A stretch of 64,000 nucleotides of DNA from Odiellus spinosus (GCA_963920705.1 CAWUCO010000001.1:1201982-1265981); one strand, 5' to 3'; counted from the first letter of the stretch, positions 1 to 13,472 are shown. Notes: generated by a model not told the origin, from the sequence alone. Translations and numbers: made by a program.

Positions 1-129
1 ATTCCGATTGAACTGGTTAAAGTTGGACCGAGTATAATCGAAGCTATTATTAAGTTCCAATCGATAAATTAAAATTTTAACATAACCTCTCCATTTGCCT
101 CGATTTTAAGTATACGCAAATACTCAAAA

Positions 130-450
130 TTAAACGTCAAAATAAAAGTCTGGCGCGAATTTCTGACATATCCAATCAGACTAAGCAACTTTATTTTGCG
201 CATACTAATGCACAGATCGAGGCAACCAAGTCGCTTAGACATTTATTGGCGATTGCGCGAGAAATTGCAAACACTAATGAAGAATTTACTGCAAATCCAA
301 CGTTTCTTGTGAATTATACCTGCGCGTACACGCGACATTTTCGCACGAAACACATTCGTAAAGTTCGCAAATGCGCGAGAAAGCAAACACATTTCCGAAG
401 TTTTAGTGCATCCAGCTTAGGACAGTATCGCAAAACAGGCGAGAAATGAA
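130..450. repeat. Interspersed repeat, inverted partner at 53.3-53.6 kb
   Basis: About 320 bases recur in reverse-complement orientation near 53325-53650. Shared blocks include the GAGAAATTGCAAACACTAAT region and the stretch naming 'gatcgaggcaac'. The copies are clearly diverged. Short reading frames through the repeat are not convincing proteins. It is probably an old non-autonomous transposon; I see no ends or target duplications. Confidence 0.6.
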
Positions 451-1014
451 AAAACAAAATTGAAAGCGCGTGCAAAAAACTTGTTTTATGTTCATCCCGG
501 TACATAAAGCTAATTCTCTCAATATTCAGCCGAAATAAAAAAAATAAAATAAAATCATTTTTAATGTCCATGTATACACGCCATAAAATCATAATAATAA
601 TCATCTATATCCCTGTGAACGCGCCTTTATCTCTTATCTAATTATGTCGTTTCTATCATCGATACCAGTGTAAACTGACCTTAATTTAGATTCTTCAATC
701 CGCCCCAAGTTTGCAGCAAGTCTTAGCCTATACTACCCGTTATACCTTTGCTTTTTGACTAAATTATATAAATGGAAAATAGATTAGCGCATGCTGCCAA
801 CTCAAGCTGTTATTAAACGGTCACATTTCTTTCAATTTTTGGACAATTTCTTAAATATCTTCTAAACTATCTCGAATTTTAAATTGATTTTTCAGCTTTG
901 TTATTAATTAGATCCAGTTAAACAATATTATTATTTTAAATTAAAATTTAAATGCATTATACGCTTCAATTCCTTAAAAGATATCGCGGCATAAGGTAAA
1001 AATAGTTAGGGCAT
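451..1014. other. AT-rich stretch with no recognisable gene
   Basis: AT-rich sequence with short homopolymer runs. I see no exon-like frame, conserved motif or repeat boundary. Confidence 0.5.
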
Positions 1015-1020
1015 GGAAAA

Positions 1021-1060
1021 GGGGTATATATAGCTTTCGCGGGCCTTTATTCATCGAGCG
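1021..1060 (+). promoter_or_regulatory. Possible TATA-type core promoter
   Basis: GGGGTATATATAGC is followed about 25-30 bases later by TTCATCG, a plausible initiator position, inside a locally GC-rich patch. No downstream open frame is recognisable: a C-run and unrelated sequence follow. It could be the promoter of an old retroelement leader or a chance match. Confidence 0.25.
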
Positions 1061-2021
1061 AGTAACCGAGAAGAGTTGGGGAACACCCCCCCCCCCCCGC
1101 GCTCAGCGTTTAGACGTTTATCGTAACCCTAGGCATTCGGTAACTGCACCACAAAGACCCGTAGAGGGAGAAGTTGAATGGAGTGGAAGGCTGATGTGGA
1201 CCATATTAGAGTGGGACGCCTCGCTATAGTGTGGTTCGCTGAGATCGGAAACTGGAAGTTGGATCCTGGTGTGGGGATGGTCGGAGGTTATTATCACAGT
1301 GGGAGACGTCCCATTGCGTATAATCTCCTTCAACTGTCCACTTGACCGTAAAGGGAATGATTTAAGTCGATAATAGGCAATTGGAGACTCCCTGTTGTAT
1401 ATAATTGCACGACACCTGAAACACAATGCTAAAAGGTAATTGAACGATAAGCTGGCTTGATTACGTCTCTAGACTTTTTGCTCCACGGATATTGCTCACG
1501 TGATATCAGGTTACACAGGATATCCGCTTACACAGGAAGTGACACACATGACCAATGTAAAACCTCCCCCGGGGAGGTAAAAAGCGTGTAACGTTTAATT
1601 TTCCATGTTATTTTATAACCAAACAAACCGCTAACAATGAATATTAAACATTTCTAATCGTAGAAATTTGAATAATATAATCAGAAAATAACGCTTCAAT
1701 TTTCAAATAAGTACAGTAATTAAACACGAATATATCATTAAAGGGATAGTTCCACGATCTAGTAAAACCTTTAGTTCAATGATAACTTTTACCGGAACAT
1801 GCGGAAGAATTATAAATAAATATATGTGTTCTCCTAGAAATCATCCACCTAGCTCATTTGACCTAATGATTTATTCAACCGTATCCTGTTCCTTCGAATA
1901 ATAGTCAAATTTGTGGGTTTAAAATCATAGTTTATTTAATTAATGTAACTATAAAGACCTTAAGCTTAAACACTTTGTTATACGTTTACTTTGGTAAGGT
2001 GTTAGTTTTTGATCAATTTGG
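1061..2021. other. Gene-less stretch with an old repeat
   Basis: There is a C(13) run near 1086-1098. A diverged interspersed repeat at about 1605-1775 has other copies near 24180-24345 and 26165-26290, all sharing 'aatattaaacatttc' and 'gaatataatcagaa'-like blocks. No coding exon is seen. Confidence 0.5.
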
Positions 2022-2250
2022 TTGCATTGGTTAAATATTTTATTCACCTCTTCAAGCCAAGTACATCGATTAAATATTCTTACATCTTATAATCTAGTGC
2101 ATCGATTAAATATTTTCTTTACATCTTTTAGTATAGTGCATCGATTAAATATTTTCTTTACATCTTATGGTCAAGTGCATCGATTAACTATTTTCTTTAC
2201 ATCTTCTGGTCAAGTGCATCGATTAACTATTTTCTTCACATCGATTAAAT
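2022..2250. repeat. 39-bp tandem repeat, about five units
   Basis: A unit of about 39 bases containing GTGCATCGATTAAATATTTT repeats head to tail. Because 39 is a multiple of three, it opens a frame with a 13-residue period. That frame is a by-product of the repeat, not a gene. Confidence 0.85.
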
Positions 2251-2264
2251 ATCTAGAGACGAGA

Positions 2265-2605
2265 GGCGCCATCCGCTAGACGGGGATAATTTGTTGATAG
2301 ACTCAGAATTCCTTGTCAATTATACGCAAAGCCAGCGCCATCTACCAAAATGGGTAATCGGCCACAAATACATGTTTTTCAAGGCTTAAGAGATTTGAAA
2401 TTCGCGCCTTCATTAAATATGCGCGGAACACGTCATATTTTAGCAAATTAGACCTCCATGCAGTCTACAGGTGGAGTGAAAACGGGTGCTGTCCATGCCA
2501 CGTATTATCCCCTAACTCAGAGATGGCGCTACCCGTGGTTTGTCGACGTCAGAGTGTATGGAAAGAGGCGTATGTCTTAAGCGCAGCGTTATACAGCTTT
2601 CAGCG
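2265..2605. mobile_element. MITE-like repeat copy
   Basis: This stretch matches the reverse complement of about 29390-29760, for example GCGGAACACGTCATATTTTA and GGCCACAAAT. A third, partial copy lies at 35370-35510. One end carries GAGGCGTATGTCTTAAGCGC, the mirror of the ends at 29.4 kb. It looks like a small inverted-terminus DNA transposon of the family also found inside the second IR gene. Confidence 0.65.
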
Positions 2606-2898
2606 TTTGATTGTAGTCATAAATGCTGAAAAATATTTTATTTGTGTTTGAACTGTTAACTCTGTTAAATAAAAGCAAAGCTCACCCTGAAATTTACTCG
2701 CTTCGCTAATGCCACTTTTTTTCTGAAAATTTAAATTCCACCCTCGAAAAAAAAAATTCATCAGCGTGCCAAATTGGTGTATCATCAAAAGCAGTGTAGA
2801 TCTATTTTGCCATCCGCGAGCTGCCTTTTCGAATGCTCTTTACAAAAATCTGTTGAATATTATTGAGCGAAATATGAAGAGGGTTGGACGGAATGTAT

Positions 2899-4799
2899 TT
2901 AGCCGCGCTTGTTTTGATTCGATGGTTTCTTCGAGAAGCGTCTTCTTACTTGAAATAAGAGTATTTCGAAGAATAGGCAGATTGAAGCGACGCTAAATCC
3001 GCATATCCAAATCAAGAATATTAACGACACTTCGTCAATGGTCTGGGCGCTGGCTGAGGTCATGAAAGTGCCTTTACCCTTTGCTAGCCAAGTTCGCATT
3101 CGAAAATCGTAAAATCTCCGTTTTCTTTGATCTTGGCCAGTTTCGAAATATATTCCAATACTTAAAAAAAGAATCTTGAACTTTAAATAGACACGCAACC
3201 CGTTCAGAATACCTTTCTCATTGTATACACCCCTCTAAATAAATGTAAACTTCCTAAAAAGTCTCTCCTCACGCTGTGTGGTGGTTCGTTCGGTAAAGAT
3301 GCGAAACTTATTTAACCACGTATTCGTAATTGTTAGCAAGACGCGCCAATATGTTTTTTTTTTTGACGAGATAAATTTCGTAAAGTCGCCACCACAGCGC
3401 GTTGTAAATGCTAAATTCCCATGCCTTACCTTCCTGTTTTTTCTGATATAGAGGTGTAGTCCGCAAAATACTCGTTAGACCTCGTCAAAAACTAAGTTCT
3501 AATTTGTCGAAAACTTACAGATAATTCACTTCTTCCAAGATTGGCCGCGGTAGTTTCTTATTGTAAATAAAATGTCCATATTGGGTTAAATACGTCTTTT
3601 CTCCGAAATATAGTCTTTTCGCGCCGGGTAGGAAATTTTTCGCCATCGTGGTCAAACGGTAGTAGTGAAAGATCGCGTTTTTCATAGTGGATGGAGTGGA
3701 CACGAAATAGAATCTCGGGGTACCGTTCCGAAACATCTGAAACAATGCAGGGTGGTATCGTCGATAGAAGATCGCTTCCTTCAACATCTTATCCATTAGT
3801 GGAAAAGACTTTCGATTATCCGAAGCATAACCCGCAAAGACTCCATCAGCGTATAATGCGGGGATAGAACCAGGATACATCTTTAAATCTTCGAGTTTGT
3901 CTATTCGAATATTCTTTGAGATCATGAATTCGCTCTTTAAATTGCCCGTGTAAGCTTTCATTATGACCATTGTGCCCAATATCCAACCACTCAGCAGAAG
4001 TTTCGCCGATAGTTGTCGCGCAAAAATATCCGGAGCTATTTTAACATGTTTTAAGTAGTTTTGTTAATAATATTTATTCAAGAATCCATTTAAGACTGTT
4101 CAAGAACTGTAGAATCTCCTCGTAAACTAAAAACACTTGGGGAGGTTAATAAAGATCAATTTCTATCTCTATCTAAAAGGGCACTTTAAGTTTGGGTTAA
4201 TTCTAGTTTCCAAAATGAAGAATTGGAAAAAACCGATAACGATAATACAAATTATAGAAAATTTAAAGATAATTTTTAAAATCGCGTTAAATTTTGTAAA
4301 AACGTACTTAAATGCAAAGCAAAATGCTGTTCCGCGAAGTGGAAAGACTCCAAGAGGGATACTACGCGCTTATCTCTATAAAGGAGTTAAGAACCAAGAG
4401 GGAATACGGGTACAATTCTACCTTCTTACGATCTCGGCCGATCTGAAAGGGTTCTTGGTATATACGATGGCTAGAATGGTTCATGACGGATACTCAACTG
4501 TTCATTAGAAGGTTTGAAGCGTAGTACCAGATGTATTCCAAGCATCGAAAACGATTCGCGAACTTCAAGCGAATGAAGTTCATTTTCAAAATTCCGCAGA
4601 CGAGAGACAATACTAGCAGACTGATTAACAACATCATCCAAACAGATCCTTCAATGCCCGCCAATGAAAATCTTTTGCCATCACTGACCGTGGGTTTTAC
4701 GATGGTTATAATCTTGTATTCTTCGAAAGTAATTTGGGGGGTGAGGTGGATCAAGTCGCAAAACTGGCCTCCGAAAGGTGTAGTAACTGTATCAACAAT
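2899..4799 (-). CDS. Ionotropic receptor (IR) chemoreceptor gene, 3' half
   Basis: Three exons resemble arthropod IRs, ligand-gated cation channels of chemosensory dendrites related to iGluRs. Exon 4799-4499 holds the end of S1 and hydrophobic M1 (IEGSVWMMLLISLLVLSLVC). Exon 4035-3519 holds M3 and the S2 ligand-binding lobe (YTGNLKSEF). Exon 3160-2899 holds M4 (DEVSLIFLIWICGF). The donor at 4498 (GTTGAG, phase 1) fits the acceptor before 4035. The donor at 3518 is a consensus GTAAGT, phase 2. The last exon is odd: its most IR-like reading before M4 (a KIKENGDFTIF stretch) is in a different frame from M4, while the frame that fits the splice phase is open but less IR-like. Upstream S1 exons were not found. 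It may be functional or a recent pseudogene. Confidence 0.72.
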
Positions 4800-4849
4800 C
4801 TGCAAGATGTGTACAATTATAATTTTGATAAACAGTTCTATGTCCATGG

Positions 4850-7800
4850 AACCTGTTTTGGAAATGGCTAAATCTTCTCGATTTACACCTTATCATCTGA
4901 AAGGTATTCCATTATTTATTGGATAGTTTGAAATATCGATGTTTAGCCCTCAAAATCTGTAAATACAAATCTTAAGTCTATTTAAAATTTTTTCAAATAC
5001 TAATCACTGTAAAAATTTGGAGCCATTTCGCTCGTTCATTAGAACGCGAGATAATAGGTATGGAAACGATAAAATTTCGATAAGTTATTTTTAAGCAAGA
5101 TTCGTTTATCTCTCGTGGTATAATTATCAAAATTGCATCTAACTAAAGAAGATTTCAATTTAAGCGAAAACCGCGAACTGTTAGAAATTGCGGTTCGCTT
5201 GATAATTGGTACGGCAGTTGGCAAATGACTTTTTAAAAATCACCATCCTCTCACGGAGCACGAGCGTCTTTTGGTCATGACATTGGCAACAAACCAATAG
5301 TTTGCCACTATTATAGCCGCGTTCACACTAGGCCTTGGAATCAATTTAAATGTTTTCAAAGGGTTTCGCTTAAGTCGCGTGAACGGAAAACCGTCTTTTC
5401 TAGAATCGATTTGATTCGATTTCTCGAAACTGCTTCGGGAACCAGTTTCGTACCAATGCGATTTCAACAACCGATTGATGAATCGATTTTATAAAGATAA
5501 TGCATGAATGCGTGACGCTTAAAACTATTCCTGGCGATTTGAATAACGGTTTGATTTCACCGTTCAAATCGATTAATCGATTAAGAAATGCTAGTCGCCC
5601 TTTCTTCGTAGAAATATAGTATCCGTATTTAAGAAATGTTGATACTTACACCATGATATACAACGTCGAAAATATCGTCATCTAATGTATGAGACGTCTT
5701 ATTGGCTCGTAACGATGCTATGGCGTCTCTCAATTTTACAAATACGAGACTGAAATTTTTTAACATAATGAATTTTGATGACGAAAATTTTCTATCGAAC
5801 ATTTATTTATGACTCGATAACCTATGAATTGAATTTTTTCACTTTTAAAATTGTTACGCAACGCTTAGTTTTTTTAAAAGATTGTTCTGGCCATTTATAA
5901 GGACGGTATTTTAGGGTCAATAGCTAGTATTATAAAAGTTCACTTCGTCCCAACCTTAAAAAGGGCAACATCTTCCATAGAAACGGGTTCTGTTTAACGT
6001 CTCTTTTTGTTATTTTCAACGTTGGAAATAATATAGATATTCCTATACTTAAGGACAAAAAAAGACAAATAAACGCGCTGAAAATCTTGAGACGAAAGAT
6101 GCTTTAAGCGACTAATTAGCGTATAGAATGTTTCCTAAGTACGTGTTGTTTTTACGCAATACTAGCTATTTGGAAAATCAATCAAAAACGTTTTCAGGAG
6201 TGGTGCGGAAATGATTGGTCAGATTTGCATTGAGTTGAGATCCCAAATTTACAAAAGATCGTTATTGGATTTGCTGCATTTGCAAATGTATCAGCTCATC
6301 TTCGAGTATTGATGAATTCGGAATTTCCATTCTCATCAACCAACTTTCAGGGGCTACGGCCATTGGGGGACAAATATTACAAAGAATCATCGCGACAGAA
6401 GGCGTTACCGAGTAATAATAATAACAACGTAATTAAGTTATTAAAGTATACGAACAATTATTCGGTGCCGGAACGATTAAATATATATATAAATTAATCA
6501 AAAGTTTAAATTCAAATGTCATATATAATGATAAATAGATGGCGTGCCTGGCCTCTCTCTTATATAGTAAAACAAGTTTACCTAAAAAACCGGTACTATG
6601 AGAAACGAGTTGAGATAGCGCGAGGGGGCTACCGAGTACCGACGAGTATGACTCTCGCCATAGCTTAGCCAATCAGAATGGGAACTACGAAAGCGTCACC
6701 TCTTAACAGATCCGCGCGTAAAGATGTAATCCAATAGCTTGCTACTTTTTATCTATCCCCCTATTTTCGTGGCTAACTACCAATTGTAGTTGATTTTACC
6801 GTTCTCCGGAAAACTTTATCCTATCCTTTAATGAAATAATGGTCTTACGTGACGTTTGATAAGTTTAATAAAACATATTGCTTGGCCGAATCAATAGATC
6901 TTAATTGTTCCAGACCTCGAAGGAATCCCCTAAGACCGTTCTCTCTCCAATTTTCATTATCCTGACGAAAATTAATTATAATTAATTGTACAACATATTT
7001 TACTACTTTTCTAGCGAAGCCAACCGAGGGTATTGCAATAAAAACAGAATAGATGGCATTGCCGATTGCTTTCGTGTTTAGTCTACGTTGTCCGAACCAA
7101 ATTCGTATTTCTACAATCGCGGGGTAAAGCCAGTTTCCCCTTTAAAACGTTTTCAAACCGGGCAATTTGGTGGGAACTGGTGACACGTCTCAAAGGATAG
7201 TTAAAATAAGATGATAAAGGACATAGCAAAACCTACACACCATTGTAAACACCTGAAGTCTATGGGGTTCCATGTACCATATTTTCCATGTTTGTCACGT
7301 TCATTTGTACTGATGTGCCCATTCACTTGGACTGTTGTGCCTCTTCACTTGGACTGTTCAACCCCTTCATTTCAGCAGTTGGGCCCCTTCACTTATTTAA
7401 ATTTTTCAAGTAATCAAGCGTGACTATTTGTTTTCAGTCTTTAGATGAGATGAATGTATAAAAATTGGTTTTTGAGGGAATTGAATGTTCGGGGATCTAT
7501 GATGTGACTGACTCGCATTACTGGCGTCTCTATTCCAGAATTGTCAGTCAGCTAATCCCTCTATAGTTCTTCCAATTTTTCATTACTTCATTCTCCCTAA
7601 GATTGACCAAGAACTAGCTAGTTTGGATAATCCGCCTGGTTTAAACCAATTTAAAGCGAGTCTGTCCCCATTTGTTTTCGAATGCCTATTGATTTTCTTT
7701 TCTTTTATAATATTATTATAACGCCGTATTCAAAATATTATACTTCTTGGTTGAGGAGTTCTTAAAAAACTTCAAAATGGAAATGTGTCTTTCAGGATTA

Positions 7801-7904
7801 TAAACTTTTATGAAAAATGAAATTTGTATATACATATTTTTAATCATTTTTTATCAATCTTCCGAAAATGCTACTAAGTTTCCATTTGAAATTCGTGAAA
7901 TATC
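4850..7904. other. Gene-less stretch upstream of the first IR gene
   Basis: No exon could be supported. S1 and N-terminal exons of the IR gene may lie here, but none is convincing. A short AAT microsatellite lies near 6413-6428. A repeat at about 6540-6720 shares GCCAATCAGAATGGGAACTA with the reverse strand near 62665-62692. Confidence 0.45.
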
Positions 7905-9410
7905 CGTGATAGCCTCACTTTAATCCTCTTAAAATAAATCTGATTAAAAACTGGCTGTAAATGTTAAGAACCAGAGGAATAAATACAAGGTTTTCATTCT
8001 TTGAACGAGAGACGGGGGTCGGTTCATTTTAAACCTAGAAGTTGTTCTCAGAATGCTTTTTCAGCCACTTACTCCTCACCATGTTGTCCAGCTAGAAAAT
8101 TCATTTAGTGGCCTACAAAGCGACTGTTTTTAAATAGCCGATTTCTTTTTTATAGACTGGACAAATGAAATCATGGTCTATTAACGGTGGATACCTATCT
8201 TAACAGATAATGTTGAATAAGAAAACCCCCTCTCACGGCAAAAGTAGGAACTAACGTAGATGATGTGTATAAAAAATACGCAGACGCGCGTGATTTTCTT
8301 AGTTACGAGTTTTGCCTTCGAGTTTTGCCTACGCTGTTTGCCTCTAGAGGATATTTATGAATAATACCAGGTCTTATTATTCATCCATATCTGGCTATTA
8401 AGATATGTCTATTGTTAATAGACCTAGATGAACTACGTCTAGGAATCGTATTAAAAGTCTGTTTTAATCCAATAAAGTCAACTTTAAACCCTAAAAATCC
8501 AATGGTCTGGATTTTTTCAGCCTTGATTCTTTCCGTAACTCACCGATGTAAATTTAAAAATGTACTTTTCGTATGTTGGAGGCATGATGATGGACGAAAG
8601 ACCCTTAGATATCGAAGATCGCTGTAATGTTTTTAGCACTATTTAGTGAAAACTATTTCCACAAATCAACCACGATGATCTTTAAAAAATATATAAGCGT
8701 TGTAATTTTACTCGAGTTTGTTAAACGCCATATCTGCTCAGAAATTTGCCCCTTTAAAATGCTCTGCCCGTAAGTGCTCAACCTAGATTTGACTGTACAA
8801 TCTGTTACACTCAACTTCGTCCGCTAAGCTAGAAAATAAGACGACTTTAAAGAGGCTAATTTTCCCCAAACGAATTTCGCAGCAAAATCAATAGAAATAA
8901 AAAAAAAATTGCGGTGGGAAATTGCAAATAAAGCTAATAATTCGGAAAGTTTTTTCGCTAGCTTGCTTTTTGGTGCAAAAATTGCCTGATGATAATTAGC
9001 CTTAAAACGAAAAGTAAAATATTCTGTACTGTTGAGCGTTTTCGAATTATGGTCCTTCATATAATTTGTGTAGTTCAAATTTTTCTCTATTTTAGCATAT
9101 TTAATTTTAAAATATTTTCCCATTTTATGTTTTACTAGTATGTGAAAAAAAGAAGAAAAAAATTCGTGAAAGAGCAAATTTTGTAAGGTGCGTAGTGCAA
9201 ATATTTACAAGTTTTGGACGCGCTGTCTCTTCTCTTGTGGCGCGATATGGTTCGAAGCAGCGCCTTTTATTTCGAGTACTGTTGGCCAATCGATCGCGCC
9301 AAAACTAGAAATGTTATTTCTACTTGATATGTAAGGAGGATAAGGAGAAGCAGTACGAAGAAATATATTTGTCTTTACCGGAATTATAGACTTCAATTTA
9401 AGCGAGAGTT
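7905..9410. repeat. Dispersed repeat, diverged direct copy at 24.5-25.8 kb
   Basis: Several blocks recur in the same order at 24470-25800. Examples are TCATTCTTTGAACG with GAGACGGGG and GGTCGGTTCATT; GATACCTATCTTAACAGATA; and TTTCGAGTACTGTTGGCCAA. The copies differ by many substitutions and indels, so this is an old, probably non-coding mobile element or segmental duplication. Confidence 0.7.
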
Positions 9411-9773
9411 TACAGATTAATCAGTAGACTTAATGTAATTAAGTGACCATAGTCACGTACATCAGATAAATAGGTATTTTTGGACCAATTCGCGGATAGA
9501 TCGAGGGCAGTTGATTAAAGTTCGGAACGAGATAGTTTTTTAACGTAAAAATAATCTTAATTTTAACTGATTTAATATCTGGGCTCTAAGTGTATCTAAG
9601 GTCAATAGCTCGTAACTAAACCAATCCGATGAAACCCTTGTTTGAAATACTCCCGGGTCTTGAGGCAAGTTTCAGAGATCCTGATTTGTAAGCCTTCTAA
9701 CGGTAGATATTTTCGGAGCGGGTGTCTAGGTTCGACAGTCACACCAAAACTAGACATGTAGGGAAAGGCTTAG
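9411..9773. other. No recognisable feature
   Basis: AT-rich sequence between the dispersed repeat and the foldback element. Nothing coding or repeated was recognised. Confidence 0.4.
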
Positions 9774-10832
9774 TACCATTGGATCGAAATTCATTTGATC
9801 GAAACAGGGTCCATTAGATCGAAATTCAATGGATCGACATGCAGAACCAAATGATCGACACTTAAAAAAAGAAGACTCAAATGAACGACAGGTAAAAAAG
9901 ATTGAGTGTAATAGACATGCAGTACCATTGGATCGAAATTCATTTGATCGACACAGGGTCCATTAGATCGAAATTCAATGGATCGACATGCAGAACCAAA
10001 TGATCGACAGTTAAAACCTAACGATTTTTAAATCCATGCAATATTAAGTATTTTTAAAATTAATTTAATAGTTCAATTTGAAAACTCCACATTTATACCT
10101 TATAAATATCTAAAGATTCTGCGCAGTATAAAATAAACCACAGGTTCAGTTTAAAAAAAGCCAAAAACTCTTGAAGATTGATCTGATGGGAAGTTAAAAA
10201 ACGCATATATATACAAAAAAATTAGAATGAGGCTGTCATTATTTTAGAATGCCCATGGATTATTTAATTATTATTTACATCTCTGGGTTGGTGTGGCTAA
10301 AAATTGAGGCGGTTGGGTACGTAATGTTTGTACTCGAGTTTATATAGAGTAACGACTTCAAAGGAGGTTTTCATCTACTCCTGTTCAACATTATATATGA
10401 CCTAACCTAACCCTACAAAACCCAATCATTTTATTTATTAACCAAATAATTTCGATTATTTAACACACCATTTTCGCGATGCGGATTCAAACTCAGTATC
10501 TTTTTACAATCCACGCGGGCTACCCTTTCGGGCAACGGGTCACGGCATCTCAATTAAAACGAGAGAGACTGTCGATCAAATAAATTTCGATCAAATTGGG
10601 CTATTCCGTCGATCAAATGAGACACACTGTCGATCAGATAAATTTCGATCCAAAGGACCCTTTGTCGATCGGATGAATTTCTATCTATTGGTAAAAAACG
10701 AGAGAGACTGTCGATCAAATAAATTTTGATCAAATGGGGCTATTCCGTCGATCAAATGAGACACACTGTCGATCAGATAAATTTCGATCCAAAGGACCCT
10801 TTGTCGATCGGATGAATTTCTATCTAATGGTA
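9774..10832. mobile_element. Foldback-type element with GATCGA-rich ends
   Basis: The left end starts TACCATTGGATCGAAATTCA. The right end finishes as its near reverse complement (TGAATTTCTATCTAATGGTA). Each end is a twofold tandem duplication: units near 9774-9900 and 9915-10010 on the left, 10556-10690 and 10692-10832 on the right. Units are built from short blocks containing GATCGA. The unique centre (about 10.0-10.55 kb) holds no open frame. This is the structure of foldback DNA transposons. No target duplication beyond a possible TA is clear. Confidence 0.7.
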
Positions 10833-13468
10833 ATATCCCGTAGGGGCTTACGGTTTGTGGGCAGAGTTTGTAACCCTTCCCGTCCCAATCCCCCTTAAAT
10901 TTTTCGATTTTAATCACTTTTAAACTTAATCCCCTCAATTTAAAGACAAATAGGCCAAAATAGGCGAATAATTTAAAGGTTTTTCACTTTTTTCTGCCCC
11001 TCAACCTTTAAAAACTGTGAGAAAATATAATAGAAACTTTTCACACCTAAGTGTTAAACGACATCCCAAGTCGACCGATCTTATAGAACCTTAACTAAGA
11101 AAAACCTTATCCCTCAGCGACATTATTTAAGAGTCGTACTGACATCAACTTCCAAAATCTGAGAAATGTTTTTTTGGTCACCACGGACCTATTTCCACTT
11201 AAATTAGCTAAGGTACATTTCCCCTCGACAATAGCTAAGAGCCAGTAATCAGGTAGAAAAATGACGTCGCTCTCGGAGTTGACCAATTAGAATAAACGAC
11301 CCCTCCGTCGACAAATACGAACATGGTCAGTTAACCGAGGTTCGAAGTTGAGAAAAACAAATGCGTCACGACCACCTGAGCGAATTCTGGATGGAAAGTT
11401 CTAGAAGCTTCGGCCCGGGCGACAAAGAAATGAGAAGGGTATATATAGACAAAAAGAGGGAGAGAAAAAACTGGGTTCGAGAGCTAAAACTGAGAAAGGT
11501 CGTTGTAAGAAGAGCGGAAGTCAAGTCCGACGGGACGGCGGCTAAGGCCGAAGGAGAAAAGATCAACGCTGGGACATTAAAATATCGCACGGTTGGAACC
11601 CTTCAAAGGACGGAAGATTATAAAGTTAACCCGTAAAATATTAAAATCAAGGAGAATCACTGCTTTCAAAAGGAATCCAATGCCAGAGACTTCGAAAACC
11701 CCGCCTAAAGGACAGAACGAGATTATCCCTCTGGGATCCGAAACCGATCTAAACGTAATCCACCAGGAAGCTGACGAAAAACCCACGTTGAACCCCCCGA
11801 TGACCCTTATCGAGAATCGAATGAGAAGAACGTAATTAATCCAAGAGGAAATCTGAGAAACCGACTGAGAAGCGTAGTCCGTTGTCAACGAAATCTGAGG
11901 AAAAGAAGCCCCCCATTTTTAATTCATCCAAGAGGAAATCCGAGAAACCGACTGAGAAGCGTAGTCCGTTGTCAACGAAATCTGAGGAAAAGAGCCCCCC
12001 ATTTCTAATTCATCCAAGAGGAAATCCGAGAAGCCGACTGAGAAGCGTAGTCCGTTGTCAACGAAATCTGAGGATAAGACTGTATTGTAATCGCCGTTTG
12101 AACCCGTTGTGATGAGTACATTTTGATTTTGCCCCCCTCCCCTCGTGTTTAAGCCAGATTGAATGTCGGGTTATTGTTGAGAAAAGTAGAAAATCCGAGA
12201 GTAAGAAAATAACGTAACCTTAACCCTTTAGAAAAGGTCTAGACAGTTAAAAGTATTGAAATTCACAGAGAAAGTGAAGGTATTTCATGAAACCCCCCCC
12301 CCCGTTTCATTGATGAGAATAATATTTAAAAGTCCCCTCTATATAAAAGTGATCAAAGGTTTTTAATAGAATATTGTTAAAGGATTAAAGTTAAAGTTAA
12401 CAGAGAAAAACTATAATTTCCACGCCATTCTTAGTGAAAAGAACTTGTCGCGTCTTCTGTACGTTTGTAGAATCCCCTCGATTAAAATTAGAATTAACGT
12501 TTGAACTATTTAACGAAGAATTAAAGAGAAAAACTATAGTTAGAAAAAGAGATCGAAAAACCTCTTCCCCCTCATAAAGGGATAGTATCGGACTCTCGGT
12601 ACGAATAGACTTAGTTGTGTTTAAACGTTTATTTCCCCGAGTATATGTTATTATTATTTGTGAATTAGTAGTTGATTTAATAAAGAAGTGTTGAGTTACC
12701 AAATGATACGAGTTTCCATTACTGAATGCTGATCAAGTCCAATTTTCCTCTTCTCCCCGTTAATTAAAAACTATCTATCAAATTTACCCGCCCCCAACAA
12801 ACTTTTTTCTATAACCCTCTTCGGGAAGGATTGTTTCTCTCGATCGTTCGAAATTTCGTCACAACAAATTAAGAGACGAGAAAACCCCGTTCGAGAGAGA
12901 TACCCAAACCGAATAAAAAAGAGATCGGTTATAAGTTCCTTGCCCAGGGTTTATTTCATTAAATACTGTGATTAATATTTATTTTTTTAATTGTTAAAGG
13001 CACGACAGTTGGTTCTATGAGATATGTCCGCTCCGAGCTAGTAAAGATTACACGGATTGCGGCCGATATTATAGATTCACGGGAATTTTCCGAGTGAAAC
13101 GTGGAGTACGTAAACATACCCCTTTTGATTTCGTGTAATACGTAAAAGTTACGACAAATTACGAAAAGAACTATAAGGTTACCAGGAGGACGTAAACATT
13201 AAGCGTAATACACCGAGATTACGTAGATATGTCAAGACAAAGTACTACTGTACCCTGTTCGTTTGATCACTGCGTATCAATGCGCCTCAGTTATGACCGT
13301 TTAGAGTTTGAGACAACATCCCTCGTACAGGATTACGAAAATTGGACATTTTGGGAAAAGTGTGTGAATAATTATGCTTTTATATATATATGAATAATTT
13401 TTACATTTTGGTAGGCTCTCTATTATTCGGAGTTTTGTTTGCGTTATCTACAACCGTATTATTTACAT
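10833..13468. other. Gene-less stretch, possibly an old retroelement leader
   Basis: Purine-rich sequence with C-runs and Lys/Arg/Glu-rich short frames (for example 11361-11636) but no recognisable domain. An 86-87 bp tandem repeat lies at 11839-12086. Composition recalls a gag leader of a non-autonomous LTR element, but I could not find matching LTRs. Confidence 0.35.
11839..12086. repeat. 86-87 bp tandem repeat, three copies
   Basis: Units begin ATCCAAGAGGAAATC at 11839, 11926 and 12012 and are nearly identical apart from a few substitutions and a 1-2 base length difference. Confidence 0.85.
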
Positions 13469-13472
13469 ATAC

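Noticed and set aside
2022..2279. 85-codon frame with 13-residue repeats
   Set aside because: By-product of a 39-bp tandem repeat.
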